From Anniella stebbinsi (taxonomy: Eukaryota; Chordata; Lepidosauria; Squamata; Anniellidae), in the NCBI GenBank assembly GCA_029215795.1, contig JARDYH010000004.1, positions 204,394,017-204,458,016 on the forward strand: a DNA stretch of 64,000 bases, given 5' to 3'. The notes under the pieces were generated by a model, which worked only from the letters and a program-made list of their open reading frames with translations, did not search any database and was not told where the DNA came from. The position numbers were made by a program, and so were the translations under genes. Positions 32,571-44,427 of the stretch are shown here, piece by piece; position 1 is the first letter of the stretch; every line of letters starts with the position of its first letter.

Positions 32571-33421
32571 GCCTCAGAAAAAAAATCATGGAACCACAAT
32601 TCTGGCATGAGTTTAATATTTGTTTTGCTATAGTTGGGTGTTATCCACCACATGACAGAGGCCATTTTATGGACCACAAACACAGTGAAAGTTTAAAATA
32701 ATACAAATTGGAATGTTGCATGTCTTTTTCTTATTATCAAAATCATATGCATCTGAGGCATTCCGAGAACTATTTTCTCTGGAGTAGTCAACTGAAGCTA
32801 ACACGATTATTCCAATCAACATCTGCAGACCTGTTGAAGAAAAAAAACTGAACAATGTTTCATGAGACATATAATACGAAATATATATGAAATATAATTT
32901 CATATTATAAAAAGATACAAGATCTTATGAATGTGTGTGATGGAGATTAACCATTATATGAAGTAAATGTGGGTTTGATTGCTTCAACGTCTGTAGGAAA
33001 ATAAATGGGTTAAGTCATAACTGCTTCTCGAGTTGAATCCACAACCTAGTTCACCTGCAGTGCTTACATGTGCATTAATTCAAACTCATTCATTCAGATC
33101 TAGAGCCACAGACAAGCTCTCATGCACACAGAGAGCTTCTGCATGCATTTCAAGGGTGCAGAATGGCTCTCAGTTCTTCCACTGAAGTGGAGGGCACTAG
33201 GCTGGGGAAAGGCTAGTATAGCATGATTTTTCAAAGAGCTCAAAATTGGGTGTTCCATCCACATAGAAAATAAAGGACAGAGTGACCAAATGACAGGAAA
33301 AAGCAGGATTTGCCAGGATTTTTGATAACAAATCGAGGAAGGAGGGAAGGGAATTGTGAAATTTTAAAAAAAGTCTGGATTTTTTCTGCCCTCCCCACCC
33401 AAAGGGAAGCTCTAAACTTTG
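32571..33421. other. Unassigned
   Basis: A minus-strand frame at 32667-32903 has an acceptor-like tract (TTTTTTTTCTTCAACAG read on minus, about 32830-32846) before a hydrophobic stretch LQMLIGIIVLASV. This is too little to call an exon. Confidence 0.35.
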
Positions 33422-33505
33422 CCTATATCTATGGCTGCAAACTACAGTGGCCATAAAGAGGAACGGCCCTGTATGACTGCCGTAGTTTGCAGCCATAGAT
33501 ATAGG
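33422..33505. repeat. Perfect 24-bp-arm hairpin
   Basis: 33422-33445 (CCTATATCTATGGCTGCAAA then CTAC) and 33482-33505 are exact reverse complements. They are separated by 36 bases in which partial pairing continues. The 84-base size is in the range of pre-miRNA hairpins, but a decayed foldback transposon gives the same picture. Confidence 0.9.
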
Positions 33506-34135
33506 AAAAATAGAGGTGCCATGACTTTAACTTCCTAGGCCTGGGGAAACAGGGCTGCCATTGTTTGTCCCTGCATGCACACTCACCTCCCCCTACCTCA
33601 TCGAAAGGGCTTTCTGTAAGGGCAGAGGGTGAGTGGGTGGGTGCTTCTTGGGGGGGGGGGAGGAGGATGAGGAAATGGAGGCTGACCCCCCGATGCATTT
33701 TAAGACTGGGCTGGCTTTGCTTAGCAAAAAGAGGAGGAAGAGTCTAATGAACAAGGAAATGGTAGGAAAGAGACCCGGGTCGAGGGAATAGGGTGGCAGA
33801 GAGAGAAATAAAGAAAGCACAAGTTTGGAATTTTGTGAGCTGTGACCAAAGTTCAGTCAAGATTTTGAGTTCTGTATCTTCTAAAGTAAGTAGTCATAAC
33901 TTCGTTTGGCTCATTGGGGAAGATATAGTTTGGTTTTGTTGCCCAAGTACTGGCTTTAGAAAATTTCTGAGTAAAGGGCACACTTGTTTTGGGTAGGGTT
34001 GCAATATTCTGGATCCACAAAACCGGGACAATTTGGTGGTGGTGGTGGTGGTGGTGGTAGGATTTTTTAAAAACTGAGCAATATGTAAAGGTCTAGGGAA
34101 AAGAAGAAAGCTATCTAGGCTTTAATTATCTAAAA

Positions 34136-34229
34136 GCGCAATCCTATGCGTGTCTACTAAGAAATAAATCTTATTGAGTTAAATAGGACATATTCCCAGA
34201 TAAAGTATGTATAGGATTGCAGTCTAAAG
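34136..34229. repeat. GCAATCCTA palindromic repeat
   Basis: 'agcgcaatcctatgcgtgtc' to 'gtatgtataggattgcagtc' with inverted ends, inside the 33994-35713 element. Confidence 0.75.
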
Positions 34230-34626
34230 TATTTAAACATCTGCAAATAAATAACAGGCAAAGAACAGTTTAGGCAATCAAACAGAAAAATGACACTAAA
34301 TTACATTTCTCCACTAGTTCTCAAAAGCTAAACGAGAATTCAATACGGAGACTTACCCTAACCCCAATTGCCCAAGCAGCTACCATAGAATATTAATATT
34401 GAAATATATCGTTTAACCCCAAAGTAGCCATCTACTTCGTGTTCAAGTATTGGCTCTAGCAGAATATGGACTGTTCTATGCCACTAGCTGACAAGATCAA
34501 AATGAATTGTAAATAACAACAACAATGATAATAATGTTGATTTTCTTAAACATATTTAAAAGGCAACACACACACCCACACACACAGCCCAAATTAAACT
34601 TAAGGCATGATCCAACGAAAGTTAAG

Positions 34627-34722
34627 TACTTTTAAGGTTGCAATTCCATGCATGCCTACTTGGGAGTAAGACTCATTGAACACAGTGGGACTTATGTCTG
34701 AGCAAACACGAATAGGGTTCTT
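34627..34722. repeat. GCAATCCTA-type repeat, diverged
   Basis: 'ggttgcaattccatgcatgc' with 'actcattgaacacagtggga' and 'aacacgaatagggttc'. Ends are less symmetric than in other copies. Confidence 0.55.
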
Positions 34723-35721
34723 CAGTCTCATTGATTTCAATGGGAGAATGTTAAATGCCTACTTTTCCTTGCACATTTACCTAGGAGCAAGCCCCACTGC
34801 AGACAATGGGACTTACTGCATGTCTTCTCAGAAGTAAGTTCCAGTGAGTTCTATGGAAATTATTTCTAATTAAACATGCATAAATTTAGGTAGCTAAAAG
34901 TGTTTATAGTAACTGGATTGTGCCCTTACGTGTATATTTTTTGTTTTTAAAATCCAAATGAAAATCTCCTTTACTGTATTTTATTCAGTTAAAATGAAAG
35001 TTTGCTTTTGTGCTTTGTTGCAAAGTAATGTTTCTGTTGTTTTCCTTCTTTTTAATTGAGATATTTTTCTACACACATAACACAACTGTATACAAGGAAA
35101 GCTACTTCACGTTTTTGCAAAGCAGAATTTTAAATTAAAACATCAACAACTCTAACTTCACACATCTTAAATTCACGGCAATTTACTTCCAAATAACAGA
35201 TTTGAGGCTTGCAACCCAAATCCAAGAAATGGATATTTGAAGGATGATTTTATTGGGATGGGCTTTTCTTTCTCCCCTCCCTCCTTTCCTTCCCCCACAC
35301 TCCCTCCCTCCCTTCCTCACACTCCCCACAAAACTCCATTTCTTTCCCCATAAACAACCAGCGGCTCCAGCGCTTACCCCAAAGCTCTGACCACAAACTC
35401 CTTCGAAGTGCATGGGACTCATGCAGCCTCAGGAGAGCACATGTGCCTTTCCCTGCTATTGTCCTTGTTCTACACAGCTGCAAGCACAATAAGGTGAGTC
35501 ATGGTGAGTGACTCATCTGAGCCTGTAGAGGAGCAGTGGTGCTCTGGAAAAGGTGGCAGATTGATCTGTTTTTTTATCTGCTGCTGCCGCTCCCTTGAAC
35601 AGGCACAAGGCATCATTTTGGGGGTCTGAATATCTCGGACTCCAAATCTGGGATTCCTGACCAACCGGCTGGGACATTTTGGAATTGGCTGGAATCCAGG
35701 ACAACCCTAAAAAGTTTTGAG

Positions 35722-36092
35722 GAACAGAAGGAAAAGGAAAATACTTGAAAAAAGATGTTTAGTTCCTACTTGGAAGTGTAGAGGAATTTAAAATGTTAAC
35801 TTCCCATTAAATACTGAGGCCACAATACTGTTGAAATTAACCATTTTTATGTCCTGTTGATTCAAATATTTAATAGTACCATCCTTCGTATGTTGAACAC
35901 TGGTAGGTCCTGATTATTTCAATGTGTTTTAACTGTATCCCATCTAATTCAAAGAAACTTTAAAATGTTTTACTTCAGTTCAAGGCTGGGTTTTCCTAAA
36001 CCTTTATTTAAACAATTCTTACTTTATATTATTGTTTTTGTAATGGGTACTAAGTTCTACCTTGAACCAAGTTCTAGGATATGGTATGTGGG
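35722..36092. other. Unassigned
   Basis: AT-rich; no gene or repeat recognised. Confidence 0.4.
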
Positions 36093-36229
36093 TAGGCTGA
36101 CCAGATAAAATCCAGGTCAGGGCTCATGTAACTTTAACAATTGTAGAGCAAAGGGAATTTCAGCCAGAGTCATTTGTATGTAATTAGTTCCTGGTGAAAT
36201 TCCCTCTTCATCGTAACAGTTAAAGGTGT
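36093..36229. mobile_element. hAT-like foldback MITE, left half only
   Basis: Begins TAGGCTGACCAGATAAAATC, the same start as the copy at 47613, and runs to 'aacagttaaaggtg'. It is then replaced by the duplicated block at 36234. Confidence 0.82.
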
Positions 36230-36233
36230 ATGC

Positions 36234-37022
36234 AGTATGGCTCGCAAAGGCAATGGCACCATGTTAAAAACAACAACGGAAACTCCCCGTCAAAATTTAT
36301 TAGAGGCATTGCTAACTGCAACCCACAAAATCACCCAAGCATGGGATACATACTAAAGATACACATATTTGTGTGGGGTGAATACTCTGGGCAAGGGGAA
36401 GCTTTTTTGGAAGGCTGAGTATTGCCTAAGCATACCGAAAGCAGGATATCATTTTCAAAGCTCAATGCACTCTACATGGGACCGGAATTGAAAAGTGCTT
36501 AGAAGCTTCAGCTGGTCCAGAATGCTGAAGTCAGACTGTTGACAGGGGTTGGTTACAGGGAGCATGAACAATTCACAGTGTGCTTATATCCCATAAAACC
36601 CTATGCGGCTTGGGACCAGGCTATTTAAAAGACCACAGGGGTGTCTATACGATGTCACTCTGTAGATGTTTCCTTCAAAACCCTGCAGAATTGCTGCTGC
36701 GAGGCAGAAATGATAAATATAGACAGCAGGAGGGAGTGTGGACTGTCCAGCCCAAAATAGCAACGCTAGTGGTCATTTGGTTTGTCAAGCCTGCCCCCCG
36801 CCCTATATTCTACGCTACTTGGATTCACCCCCAGAAGCACCCACTGGATCAACCCTAACCAAGGCTACCACTGCAGACAGAGAAACAATATGGTGACCTC
36901 AGAGAAACTTTAAAAAATCACAGTAAAACCATACCACAAAACAGTGCGGTTTCAGGGACAAAAGCCCAATGTAGCTGTGAGTTGGCTGCTAAGACATATA
37001 AACAACACAACACCACTGCGCA
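36234..37022 (+). repeat. 0.77-kb dispersed duplication, copy 1
   Basis: From 'atggctcgca' to 'caccactgcgcag' it matches 46842-47611 with few substitutions and small indels. The middle (about 36480-36700) is an L2-like LINE C-terminal segment ('gctggtccagaatgctgaag', 'ccctatgcggcttgggacca'). The 92-aa plus frame at 36580-36858 is preserved in the other copy only because the copies are young. Confidence 0.92.
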
Positions 37023-37136
37023 GCCACAATGGGGTAAATAGGCCATATGGGGGGGACACATTCTCCCAGGTTTTAAGCTCCTCAGGAGAAGCCCTTCTCT
37101 CCGTCCTGTCACTATCAGAGGCATACTGATTTGATT

Positions 37137-37215
37137 GATTGATGGATTGGATTGGATTGGATTTCTACTCTGTCTTTCCACCAGGAAAATGGAGCTCAAG
37201 GCAGCTAACAATCAT
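37137..37215 (-). repeat. SINE/LINE tail fragment, reversed
   Basis: A (GATTG)n-like start, then 'tctactctgtctttccacca' and 'gagctcaaggcagctaacaa' resemble a reversed LINE or SINE tail. Confidence 0.5.
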
Positions 37216-38577
37216 AAGAACTTCTTTTTAAAAAAATACAATAAAAACTTGAAAGAATAATAAAATGAATGCATTACAAACTGTTAAAAATGCACACACA
37301 ACGATAACAGAATAAGAACAGTACCCAATTATGTGGGCAAATTATGATGATTCTATGCTGAAGCTAAGCAGTCCTGAGCCTGGCCAGTGTATGGATGGGA
37401 GACCATCCAGGATCCTTGCATATGACACCTTTAGATCCATAATAGAAGAAAGGCAAGATGAATTACAAAAATATGTTACTGCCTGAATGGCATCTTTTGT
37501 AGTTGATGAGCGTGTTGCAAACATGTACAGCTTTCCATAAGCATATGAGTTATAGACTGAGGATTATAATTAGTTAATACCTTTGTTTCTTTAGTGATCT
37601 TATTATATATGTTCTTCTTTTTGTTGCCTTTATTTTGTTTACTTTGTAAAAAGAAAAATCATGGAGAGGGGGAAGCCCTCTACTGAACAACTGTACGACT
37701 ATTCTATATGGGTAAAAGTAGGTTAATAGCTTACATTCAATTTTTCTAATTCCAGTTTTATCTTATTGGATTGTATCCAATGTTAGTTTAACTTACATCC
37801 AATTCATTTCAATGGGTCTACTTTAAGTAGGACTAACATTGGAAAGAACCCAGTGGGCAGGAAGTAGCACTTTTTTAACCCTTGCCATTTGTTATAGTTA
37901 ATTGAAATGTTGTAGAATGATCTTCCAGACTTGATTTCCTTGTACTTCGGTGTACTTTCTACCATCATATGTCCAAACTCCCCACCCCCAATATACACCA
38001 GCATATCCAATTATTTTATCAGTGGACCTTTGGCGTATTGAGAACAACTGGAGGAAGGAAATCCTATAGACTAATATTTCAGCTAATGCCTTCTTCATGA
38101 GGCATTTTGCCAAGACGTTAATCTGAAGTGTTTCCTTCCTGCCGTTTTATTCCGACTTACCCCTGAGTGTTTGCAGTGATGGATATAGCTTTTAATGGAC
38201 TCACTCTAACTATAGACAGTCTCAAAGGTAGACAACAAAAAACACAATGTTCAGTCTGTACCTGGAACATCTGTACCCCGAAAGCTCATAGATTTCCATC
38301 ATTGATCTTAGCCAACTGCTTATCTTCCTGAACCAAATCCATGCAGCAGTCACCCACTGATAAATCCTTCTTTTCCATTATTTTAGAAGGCATTAGTAGC
38401 AGCTGGAATGACAGGATTTCCATGCAATGGGGATTGTTATAGTGATTGCACAATATTTTACCAGATTCAGGACACCTTTCATCATTTTCTGGTGTTTAGT
38501 TTGGGAACCATATCAGCAAGTGTGTTTTAAGTCCATTGACACTCATGAGATACACGCATGGAATAGGCTACTATTAA

Positions 38578-38580
<3 letters not shown>
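37216..38580. other. Unassigned, no gene seen
   Basis: At 37745-37853 a foldback piece 'atccaatgttagttta'..'aggactaacattggaa' is visible, a likely MITE remnant. Nothing else was recognised. Confidence 0.45.

Positions 38581-38614
<34 letters not shown>
38581..38614 (+). repeat. (AAT)n microsatellite
   Basis: About 11 perfect AAT units. Confidence 0.95.
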
Positions 38615-38808
38615 GCAGCAACAACAACCAATACATTTGAAACTCAGTTCTTACTTTCTCAAGCAGACAGAGAGGCGGGTAAGAAATAAATTGTTATTAT
38701 TATTTAATAACAGCTCCAGCAATGGTCCAACCCTAGTGGGGCCAAAATCCAGGATCCTCCAACCCTGGGGTCCCCCAAATGACCAATCAAAGAGCAAAAC
38801 TGCACATA
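38615..38808. other. Unassigned, with ATT runs
   Basis: Short ATT runs occur at 38692-38703 and at the border with the R4 element. Confidence 0.4.
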
Positions 38809-39590
38809 TATTATTATTATTTCATCTCTTTCTCGCTCGTGGCGGTTTTTCTGGACAGACATGACGAGCTTTGCCAAGTCATGTTGTCTTTTACAGATTC
38901 AGGAATTTCCTAACTATTGAGCATGTTTTAAGTATGACTGCTTTCTGGATGTTGGTGTTGGTGTATTTTGGTAGACCCAGTTTCTGAAGGTTTTCTGTAT
39001 AATGTTTTGATGTGATGCTGGTGACTGAGGTGACTAACGGAATAATTGTGATCTTTTCCTGTTGACATAGTTCTTTGACTTCTATGGCCAGTGGTGTATA
39101 TTTGTCTCTCTTTTCTTCTTCCTTTTCAACAACATTTTTATCAATCGGTATTGCTATGTCAGTGAGGTATGTGTGCTTTTCTTTTTTGTCTATGACCTTT
39201 ATGACTGGTCAGTTGCAAGGTATTGTGTTGTCAGTATGAATTGTTCTGTCCCAGTATATTTTATGATCTGCATTTTGCAAGATTGTTTTGGGTGAGTATG
39301 TATATTATGGTGTAGATTGTTTGATAAGGTTGAATTTGATGGCCAATTGTTGGTGAATTATTTTTGTAGCTGTATTGTGTCTGTCTGTATAGTCCACTCC
39401 AGCCAGAATTTTACATCCTCCTGTTATGTGGTCTATTGTTTCTTGGAACTGATGGCATTTCCTGCATAGGTCTGTTGTTACACTGTTATCTTTTATTATG
39501 TATTTTTGGTAGTTCTTGGTGGCTATAACTTGATCCTGTTTAGCTAATAGGAATCCTTCTGTTTCTGGAAATAGCTCACCCTTCCTGAGC
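38809..39590 (-). mobile_element. R4/Dong-type LINE, C-terminal part
   Basis: On the minus strand a broken frame starts near 39588 with LRKGELFPETEGFLLAKQDQ, followed by a zinc knuckle CRKCHQFQETIDHITGGC (C-x2-C-x8-H-x4-C). After it come 'YTDRHNTATKIIHQ', 'IYWDRTIHTDNTI' and 'IDKKEKHTYLTDIAIP'. This order fits the restriction-like endonuclease domain at the C-terminus of R4-clade LINEs. The usual PD pair appears as PV and two stops interrupt the frame, so the protein is inactive. The 3' end runs into ATT repeats (minus strand AAT), the tail and target type of Dong elements. The reverse transcriptase part is missing. Confidence 0.8.
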
Positions 39591-39593
39591 CAT

Positions 39594-39665
39594 TATTATT
39601 ATTATTATTTACATTTCTATGCTGTCCCATAGCCGACGCTGTCTGGGCGATTTACATAGATTAAA
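39594..39665 (-). repeat. SINE/LINE tail fragment, reversed
   Basis: (ATT)n followed by 'catttctatgctgtcccata' and 'gctgtctgggcgatttacat'. Confidence 0.6.
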
Positions 39666-40707
39666 ACATACTCCGATGACCATGATGATTTTAAAACAGC
39701 ATTGGCAAAAGATGTTATTGTTCAGGATTGTTAATTCTAAAGCGTGGAATAGTGGTTGTGGGAGCAGAGGGGAAAAGTACATTTAAAAACAGAAGTAGTA
39801 CACATGGCCATCTTAAGGGAGGAGATAAGATCATGGGGGGAGGGCAATCCTATGCATGTTTAGATGGGAAGAAGTCCTACAACTCCTGACTAAGGAATGC
39901 TGGGAGTTGTAGGATCCTGCATGCATAGGATTGTGCCTTAAATTGCAGGAAGCATTTAGAGCACTCCTGTTCCAAACCATACCCACTGTGATAACTGAAT
40001 GAGATTCATTTACATGAACAGAGAATCTGCATTAGTACTATGCAAGCAATGGAAGACCTAGCCCATTATCTATTGCATTGCCTGCTCCTACCCTATTCTC
40101 ATCTTAATGCTTATTAGAATGATATAGCCAAATAATAATAATAATAATAATAATGCCCTATTGAACAACTAAGAGAAGATATCACAAAGTGGCTGACTTT
40201 GGGGTGGCAGACATTAAAATCAGAGAAGATTTTATAAAGTAGAATGCAGTTGATTGTTACTGAGGGTACTTCCAGATGAGGATTTTATTGCACAACTTGC
40301 TTCATTCACAGAATTTTACTAGGGTAGGGGTCGGGGTGAACAGACACGCATAGCTGGCATTTTCAACTCGTAACCCTCCCATCTTTTCCCACCACATTTT
40401 TTTCATACTGTACAAAATCTGCCAGTTCAGGAGACAAAGGCAGAATTACTGCCCAGTGCTGTCAGATTGGGAGTGCTAAGGGCCCTCTGATTGAAAATTC
40501 AGGGTTGTTGTGAATTTCCACTGTGTATTTGGAAGTTGTATTCTTGACCTATGTTTAATTTTGTTAATTAAGACTGCAATCAGAAATATGCTTACCAGGG
40601 AGTAAACCCCATTGAATTCATGAGGCCTTAAATAAATAAATAAATAAATAAATGTTTCAGAATGCACTGTAAGCCTCTTGTATTTTATAACCCCTGGTTT
40701 AAAACAA
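39666..40707. other. Unassigned with small repeats
   Basis: Holds a GCAATCCTA-type palindrome at 39843-39934 ('ctgggagttgtaggatcctg' in the right arm), an (AAT)n run near 40131-40154, and an (AAAT)n run at 40630-40652. No gene. Confidence 0.5.
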
Positions 40708-40897
40708 AGACCCTGTTTAGATGACACGCTAAGCCATGGTGGTTAAGCATTTTGAGCTAAACATTATGGCTTATCGTGTTGTGTGAACCGTTCTTAACCA
40801 TGGTGGCTCCATAACCACAGTTTAAGCACACTCGCTAACCACTTGCTGCAAAAGCAGCCTAACCATGGCTTAGTGTGTTGTCTGAACAGCCCCAATG
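40708..40897. mobile_element. Foldback MITE of GTTCAGA-GACAC type
   Basis: Ends 'gaccctgtttagatgacacg' and 'tgtgttgtctgaacagcccc' are inverted. Inside, 'gctaagccatggtggttaag' and 'agcctaaccatggcttagtg' mirror each other. Same family as 61237-61424, in opposite internal orientation. Confidence 0.8.
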
Positions 40898-41653
40898 TTT
40901 GCTCTGGCTAAATCCTTCCAATAGAAAACTAGCACAGCAGACAAAGGGATGTTGATGCACACATTTTCTTCTTACAGGATTTTATTTTTGTTAATGAAGG
41001 AGATCATTCAAAAGTGACATCTCTGTAGTCTGACCAAGGTACCCTTCATTCCACCACCTTGGCATTCAACCGGGAATGCAAACCACAGAGGGCCACATCT
41101 AGAGATATGCTTGCAAAGCAAATGGGCACATATGACAATTGAGTCAAGCCATGTACTACAAGGACGGTGAGCAACTGGAAGCCACTAAGCCAAATCTGCC
41201 CCCTGTCTCGTTCCCCAGTTGCTATCTGCTCCCCCCCCCAAAAAAAAATCTGGTTCCCCCTGAGAGGGGATAGAACTTTGTTGCATCCTTCCAATCTCTT
41301 CTCAGAGTGGCTCTCCAGAAAAAAAAAACAATTTGCTGATTAGGGCACTAGAGACAAAATGGAGGAGAGAACAGATACATTCCTTCTGTACTTGGGACAC
41401 AATGCTCATTTTATGAATTTACAAGAATTATTTTAAGAATGCATCTACATAGATTAACTGTGGATTAATCTACACTGGGGTGTTTTTTTAAAAAATAGTA
41501 CTGCAATATCTGGCTCATGCACACAGCACATGACACACTTCCCAACCGGTTGTTTTGATGTATCCCCCCTCCCATTCTATTTTTGCAATATCATATTTGT
41601 GACATCCTGCCCCCTTCCTACTCAGTGATTGTACTTTCCAATCTAGTGGTATT
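40898..41653. other. Unassigned
   Basis: No gene is recognised. The minus frame at 41046-41294 has no domain. Confidence 0.4.
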
Positions 41654-42426
41654 ATCATAGAATCAGAATCACAGAATAGTAGAGTTGGAAGGGGCCTATA
41701 AAGCCATCAAGTCCAACCCCCTGCTCAATGCAGGAATCCACCTTAAAGCATACCTGACAGATGGCTGTCCAGCTGCATCTTGAATGCCTCTAGTGTGGGA
41801 GAGCCCAATTAGTTCCATTGTTGTACTGCTCTAACAGTCAGGAAGTTTTTCCTGATGTCCAGACGGAATCTGGCTTCCTGTAACTTGAGCCCATTATTCC
41901 ATGTCCTGCACTCTGGGATGATCGTGAAGAGATCCTGCCCCTCCTCTGTGTGACAACCTTTCAAGTATTTGTAGAGCGCTATCATATCTCCTCTCAGTCT
42001 TCTCTTCTCAAGGCTAAACATGCCCAGTTCATTCAATCTCTCCTCATAGTGCTTTGTTTCCAGACCCCTGATCACCCTGGTTGCCCTCCTCTGAACCCCC
42101 TCCAGCTTGTTTGCATCCTTCTTGAAGTGTGGTGCCCAGAACTGGATGCAGTACTCAAGATGAGGCTTAACCAGGTTTGAATAGAAGGGAACCATTAATG
42201 CAACCCAAAGTAGCATTTGCTTTTTTTTCAGCCACATCACACTGTTGGCTCATATTCAGCTTGTGATCTACAACAATTCCAAGATCCTTCTATCTTGTAG
42301 TATTGCTGAGCCAAGTATTCCCCATCTTGTAACTGTGCATTTGATTTCTTTTTCCTAGGTGTAGAACTTGGCATTCATCCCTATTAAATTTTATTCTGTT
42401 GTTTTCAGCCCAGCATTATCATTTGT
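41654..42426 (-). mobile_element. CR1-type LINE, 5'-truncated, with 3' end
   Basis: Read on the minus strand it carries the RT C-terminal region and the 3' UTR. The 3' end consists of ATTCTATGA-like octamer repeats (plus strand 'tcatagaatcagaatcacag', 41654-41673), the hallmark of CR1. The minus-strand frame 41809-42240 (143 aa) contains [20 protein letters not shown] and [19 protein letters not shown]. Toward higher coordinates the frame is broken but 'gctcatattcagcttgtgat' continues the CR1 coding region. Confidence 0.93.
41809..42240 (-). pseudogene. CR1 RT C-terminal remnant
   Basis: 143-residue open stretch ending at the conserved '[14 protein letters not shown]'. The catalytic FADD box lies beyond the retained part, so it is a fragment. 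Frame breaks occur upstream at about 42200-42240 (lysine run). Confidence 0.85.
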
Positions 42427-43831
42427 ACCATTGAGAGTGGCTTCAAAGCTGTAGAGTCTGTTTTGCAACTCTCTCTCTCACACACACATCTTCACCTTTG
42501 ACCTTGGGTGGAACTGATTTGTTGGCAGGAAATCCTTGGTTGTCCTTCATTTGTCTGCTTTGCCAATAGGGGTGGTTGATCTGTAAACTATTTTTAAAGC
42601 TAATTTTCAATATGTACTTACACAACTGTCCAGCTGTGAACAAGAAGCTTTTTATTTTAAAACCTGCATTCCTGCACAGCTGCGCAGTTGTGCATGCATT
42701 CACCAGACATTTTTTTAAAAAAGGGGGAACCTCAAATGGCACCATGATGTCCCACATCTCCAAACGTAGCACTACGATACAACTTTCAAACTCTCCCTAC
42801 TTCTCCCACAATTCCAACTCTCTGAATTGGTGTGTGGTACTTCATTGCATTATATACACAGCAGATACTACACTGTATTTATTAATGCATGACCACAGAG
42901 CAGCACTTGCATGTGAAAAAAATGCCAGCACAGCGGTTTCTTTGAAACGAAAGAGGCTCCAGTGTAGACTCTACCCATGTGTATTGCATTAGAAGAGTAT
43001 TTGAGCATTATGTAACCAGCTTTGGTCATGCAAAGAATCAAAAGTCCTTCGGAGATGGTCCAAATTCATTCAAGATATTAGATTCTCCCACAGGCATGGT
43101 GGCCTTTGAATAAACTCCAGGATAACACAACACATGAGGTGAAAAATGAATCCCTTGTTACTCCAGGGCCAAGAAAGCAGGAGTGGTAGTGCATTTTAAA
43201 AAGTGTGGGTCTCTTCTTCTGTTCTGTGTAACAGCAAAATTGACTCACCCAGGAAAAAACAGCTAACTACTACAGAGAGCTCAAAAGCAACAACAAATCA
43301 GAAATGCATTGAAATGAAAGTGTGAGCCAATTCCAGTTATTGCTTTGTGCTGAATGTAGATGGTTCCCCCTTTCCTTCAGCTAAGACATCACATTCAAGA
43401 TGTGATTTTCCTTATTGCTTTTTTTGTTTGTTTGCTTTTTGCTCCTTTGCAAATTTGCAATAATGCACATGAAAATTATGAGTGCAGTTTCGGAGACTTA
43501 TATTTCGTTACTAAACGAATGTTTAGTGACTAAACATTGTAACTGCAACTGTGGTTCCTCTCAGCCCTGAGAAATATGAGTTTCCGAAATGCAAAATGAT
43601 CAGAGGTAGTTGGAATGAATCTATGCTATTAAAAAAAAAAGAAAAAAGACTACTTCCATCCAAACAATGTGAACCTTGGTATAATGAAACCAAACTCACT
43701 CCCTTTATAAGCACAGTTTCCCGGCCTGCAAAGAATGCTCCTGTGACACAAGTATTAGTAGATGAATGAGTGACAGTAGGTGAGCAGAATGGAATTATGG
43801 GTGGAATTGGAGTGAGAGACAGGTAGTCAAA
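42427..43831. other. Unassigned, no gene seen
   Basis: Non-coding AT-rich sequence. Frames of 109 aa (42443-42772, minus) and 138 aa (42576-42992, plus) overlap on opposite strands and show no domain. Confidence 0.45.
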
Positions 43832-44411
43832 CTCAGGGGCTTATTCCGTTTATTGCGGAATAATATTGGGGCTACATGTCATTCACCTACTCCCACGGTG
43901 ATCTCGGGATGACCGCTCAGTTTTTCCGGAGTATCGCTGACTGGTTATGTAGCAGTTTTTCCCCATCTCTTGCTACAATCGCGGTGTGCCCCGCCCCCAT
44001 CGCGAGTTCCTGGCTCTGCAAACAGCCAACCCCCTGTAAGGGGAGTGTGCCTGGGTATCACTGTGTTTCATTGCCGACTGTCTCTTCTGTTTTATATATA
44101 TAAACATATTGATGCGCAATAGCACAATTTCAACAAAGTACCTATCCCCGCCCCCCGTGTTGCTATGTGTTTGCGCTTGTGCGCATCTCGGAGAACTTGT
44201 TTTTAAAAAATCAGTGCCCCGTACCCATCTATCTAGTCCTGCCAACTTCTGCCAATGCACATCGGAACTGCCATCACGGGGCACGCATCCTCCCGCAACG
44301 GTTCTCCTTCACTTGTGGGAAAATTCCCTCGTGTGTGCCCCATGAGCAAGGATCGTAGAAGAGAGAAACCTTGTGATCATCCCTCTCAAAAGGACTGAAG
44401 GTGTAGATGAG
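43832..44411. other. GC-richer block, possible DNA transposon
   Basis: Starts near 'caggggcttattcc' and ends near 'gtagatgagccct', which are weakly inverted. No target duplication is seen. It is richer in CpG than its flanks. Confidence 0.25.
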
Positions 44412-44427
44412 CCCTCAGTTGAGAAAG

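Larger units (their letters stand above)
33994..35713. mobile_element. TAGGGTTGC terminal-inverted-repeat element
   Basis: The left end is TAGGGTTGCAATATTCTGGA then CCACAAAACCGGGACA. The reverse complement of the right end is TAGGGTTGTCCTGGATTCCA, later TTCCAAAATGTCCCAG, so both ends share the same motif order. The flanks GTTTTGGG (33986-33993) and GTTTTGAG (35714-35721) match at 7 of 8 bases if the right end includes four extra A. This suggests an hAT-type element about 1.7 kb long. It contains a (GGT)n run at 34037-34060 and several GCAATCCTA-type modules (34136-34229, 34627-34722, about 34770-34870). No transposase frame is seen. Confidence 0.65.

Noticed and set aside
32667..32903. Minus-strand exon with hydrophobic helix
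   Set aside because: An acceptor-like tract exists, but only one short helix follows, with no donor and no family match.
42576..42992. 138-aa plus-strand frame
   Set aside because: It overlaps a 109-aa minus frame and has no recognisable domain.
43832..44411. DNA transposon between CAGGGGCTTATT and ATGAGCCCT
   Set aside because: The inverted ends are weak and no target duplication is visible; kept only as a low-confidence block.
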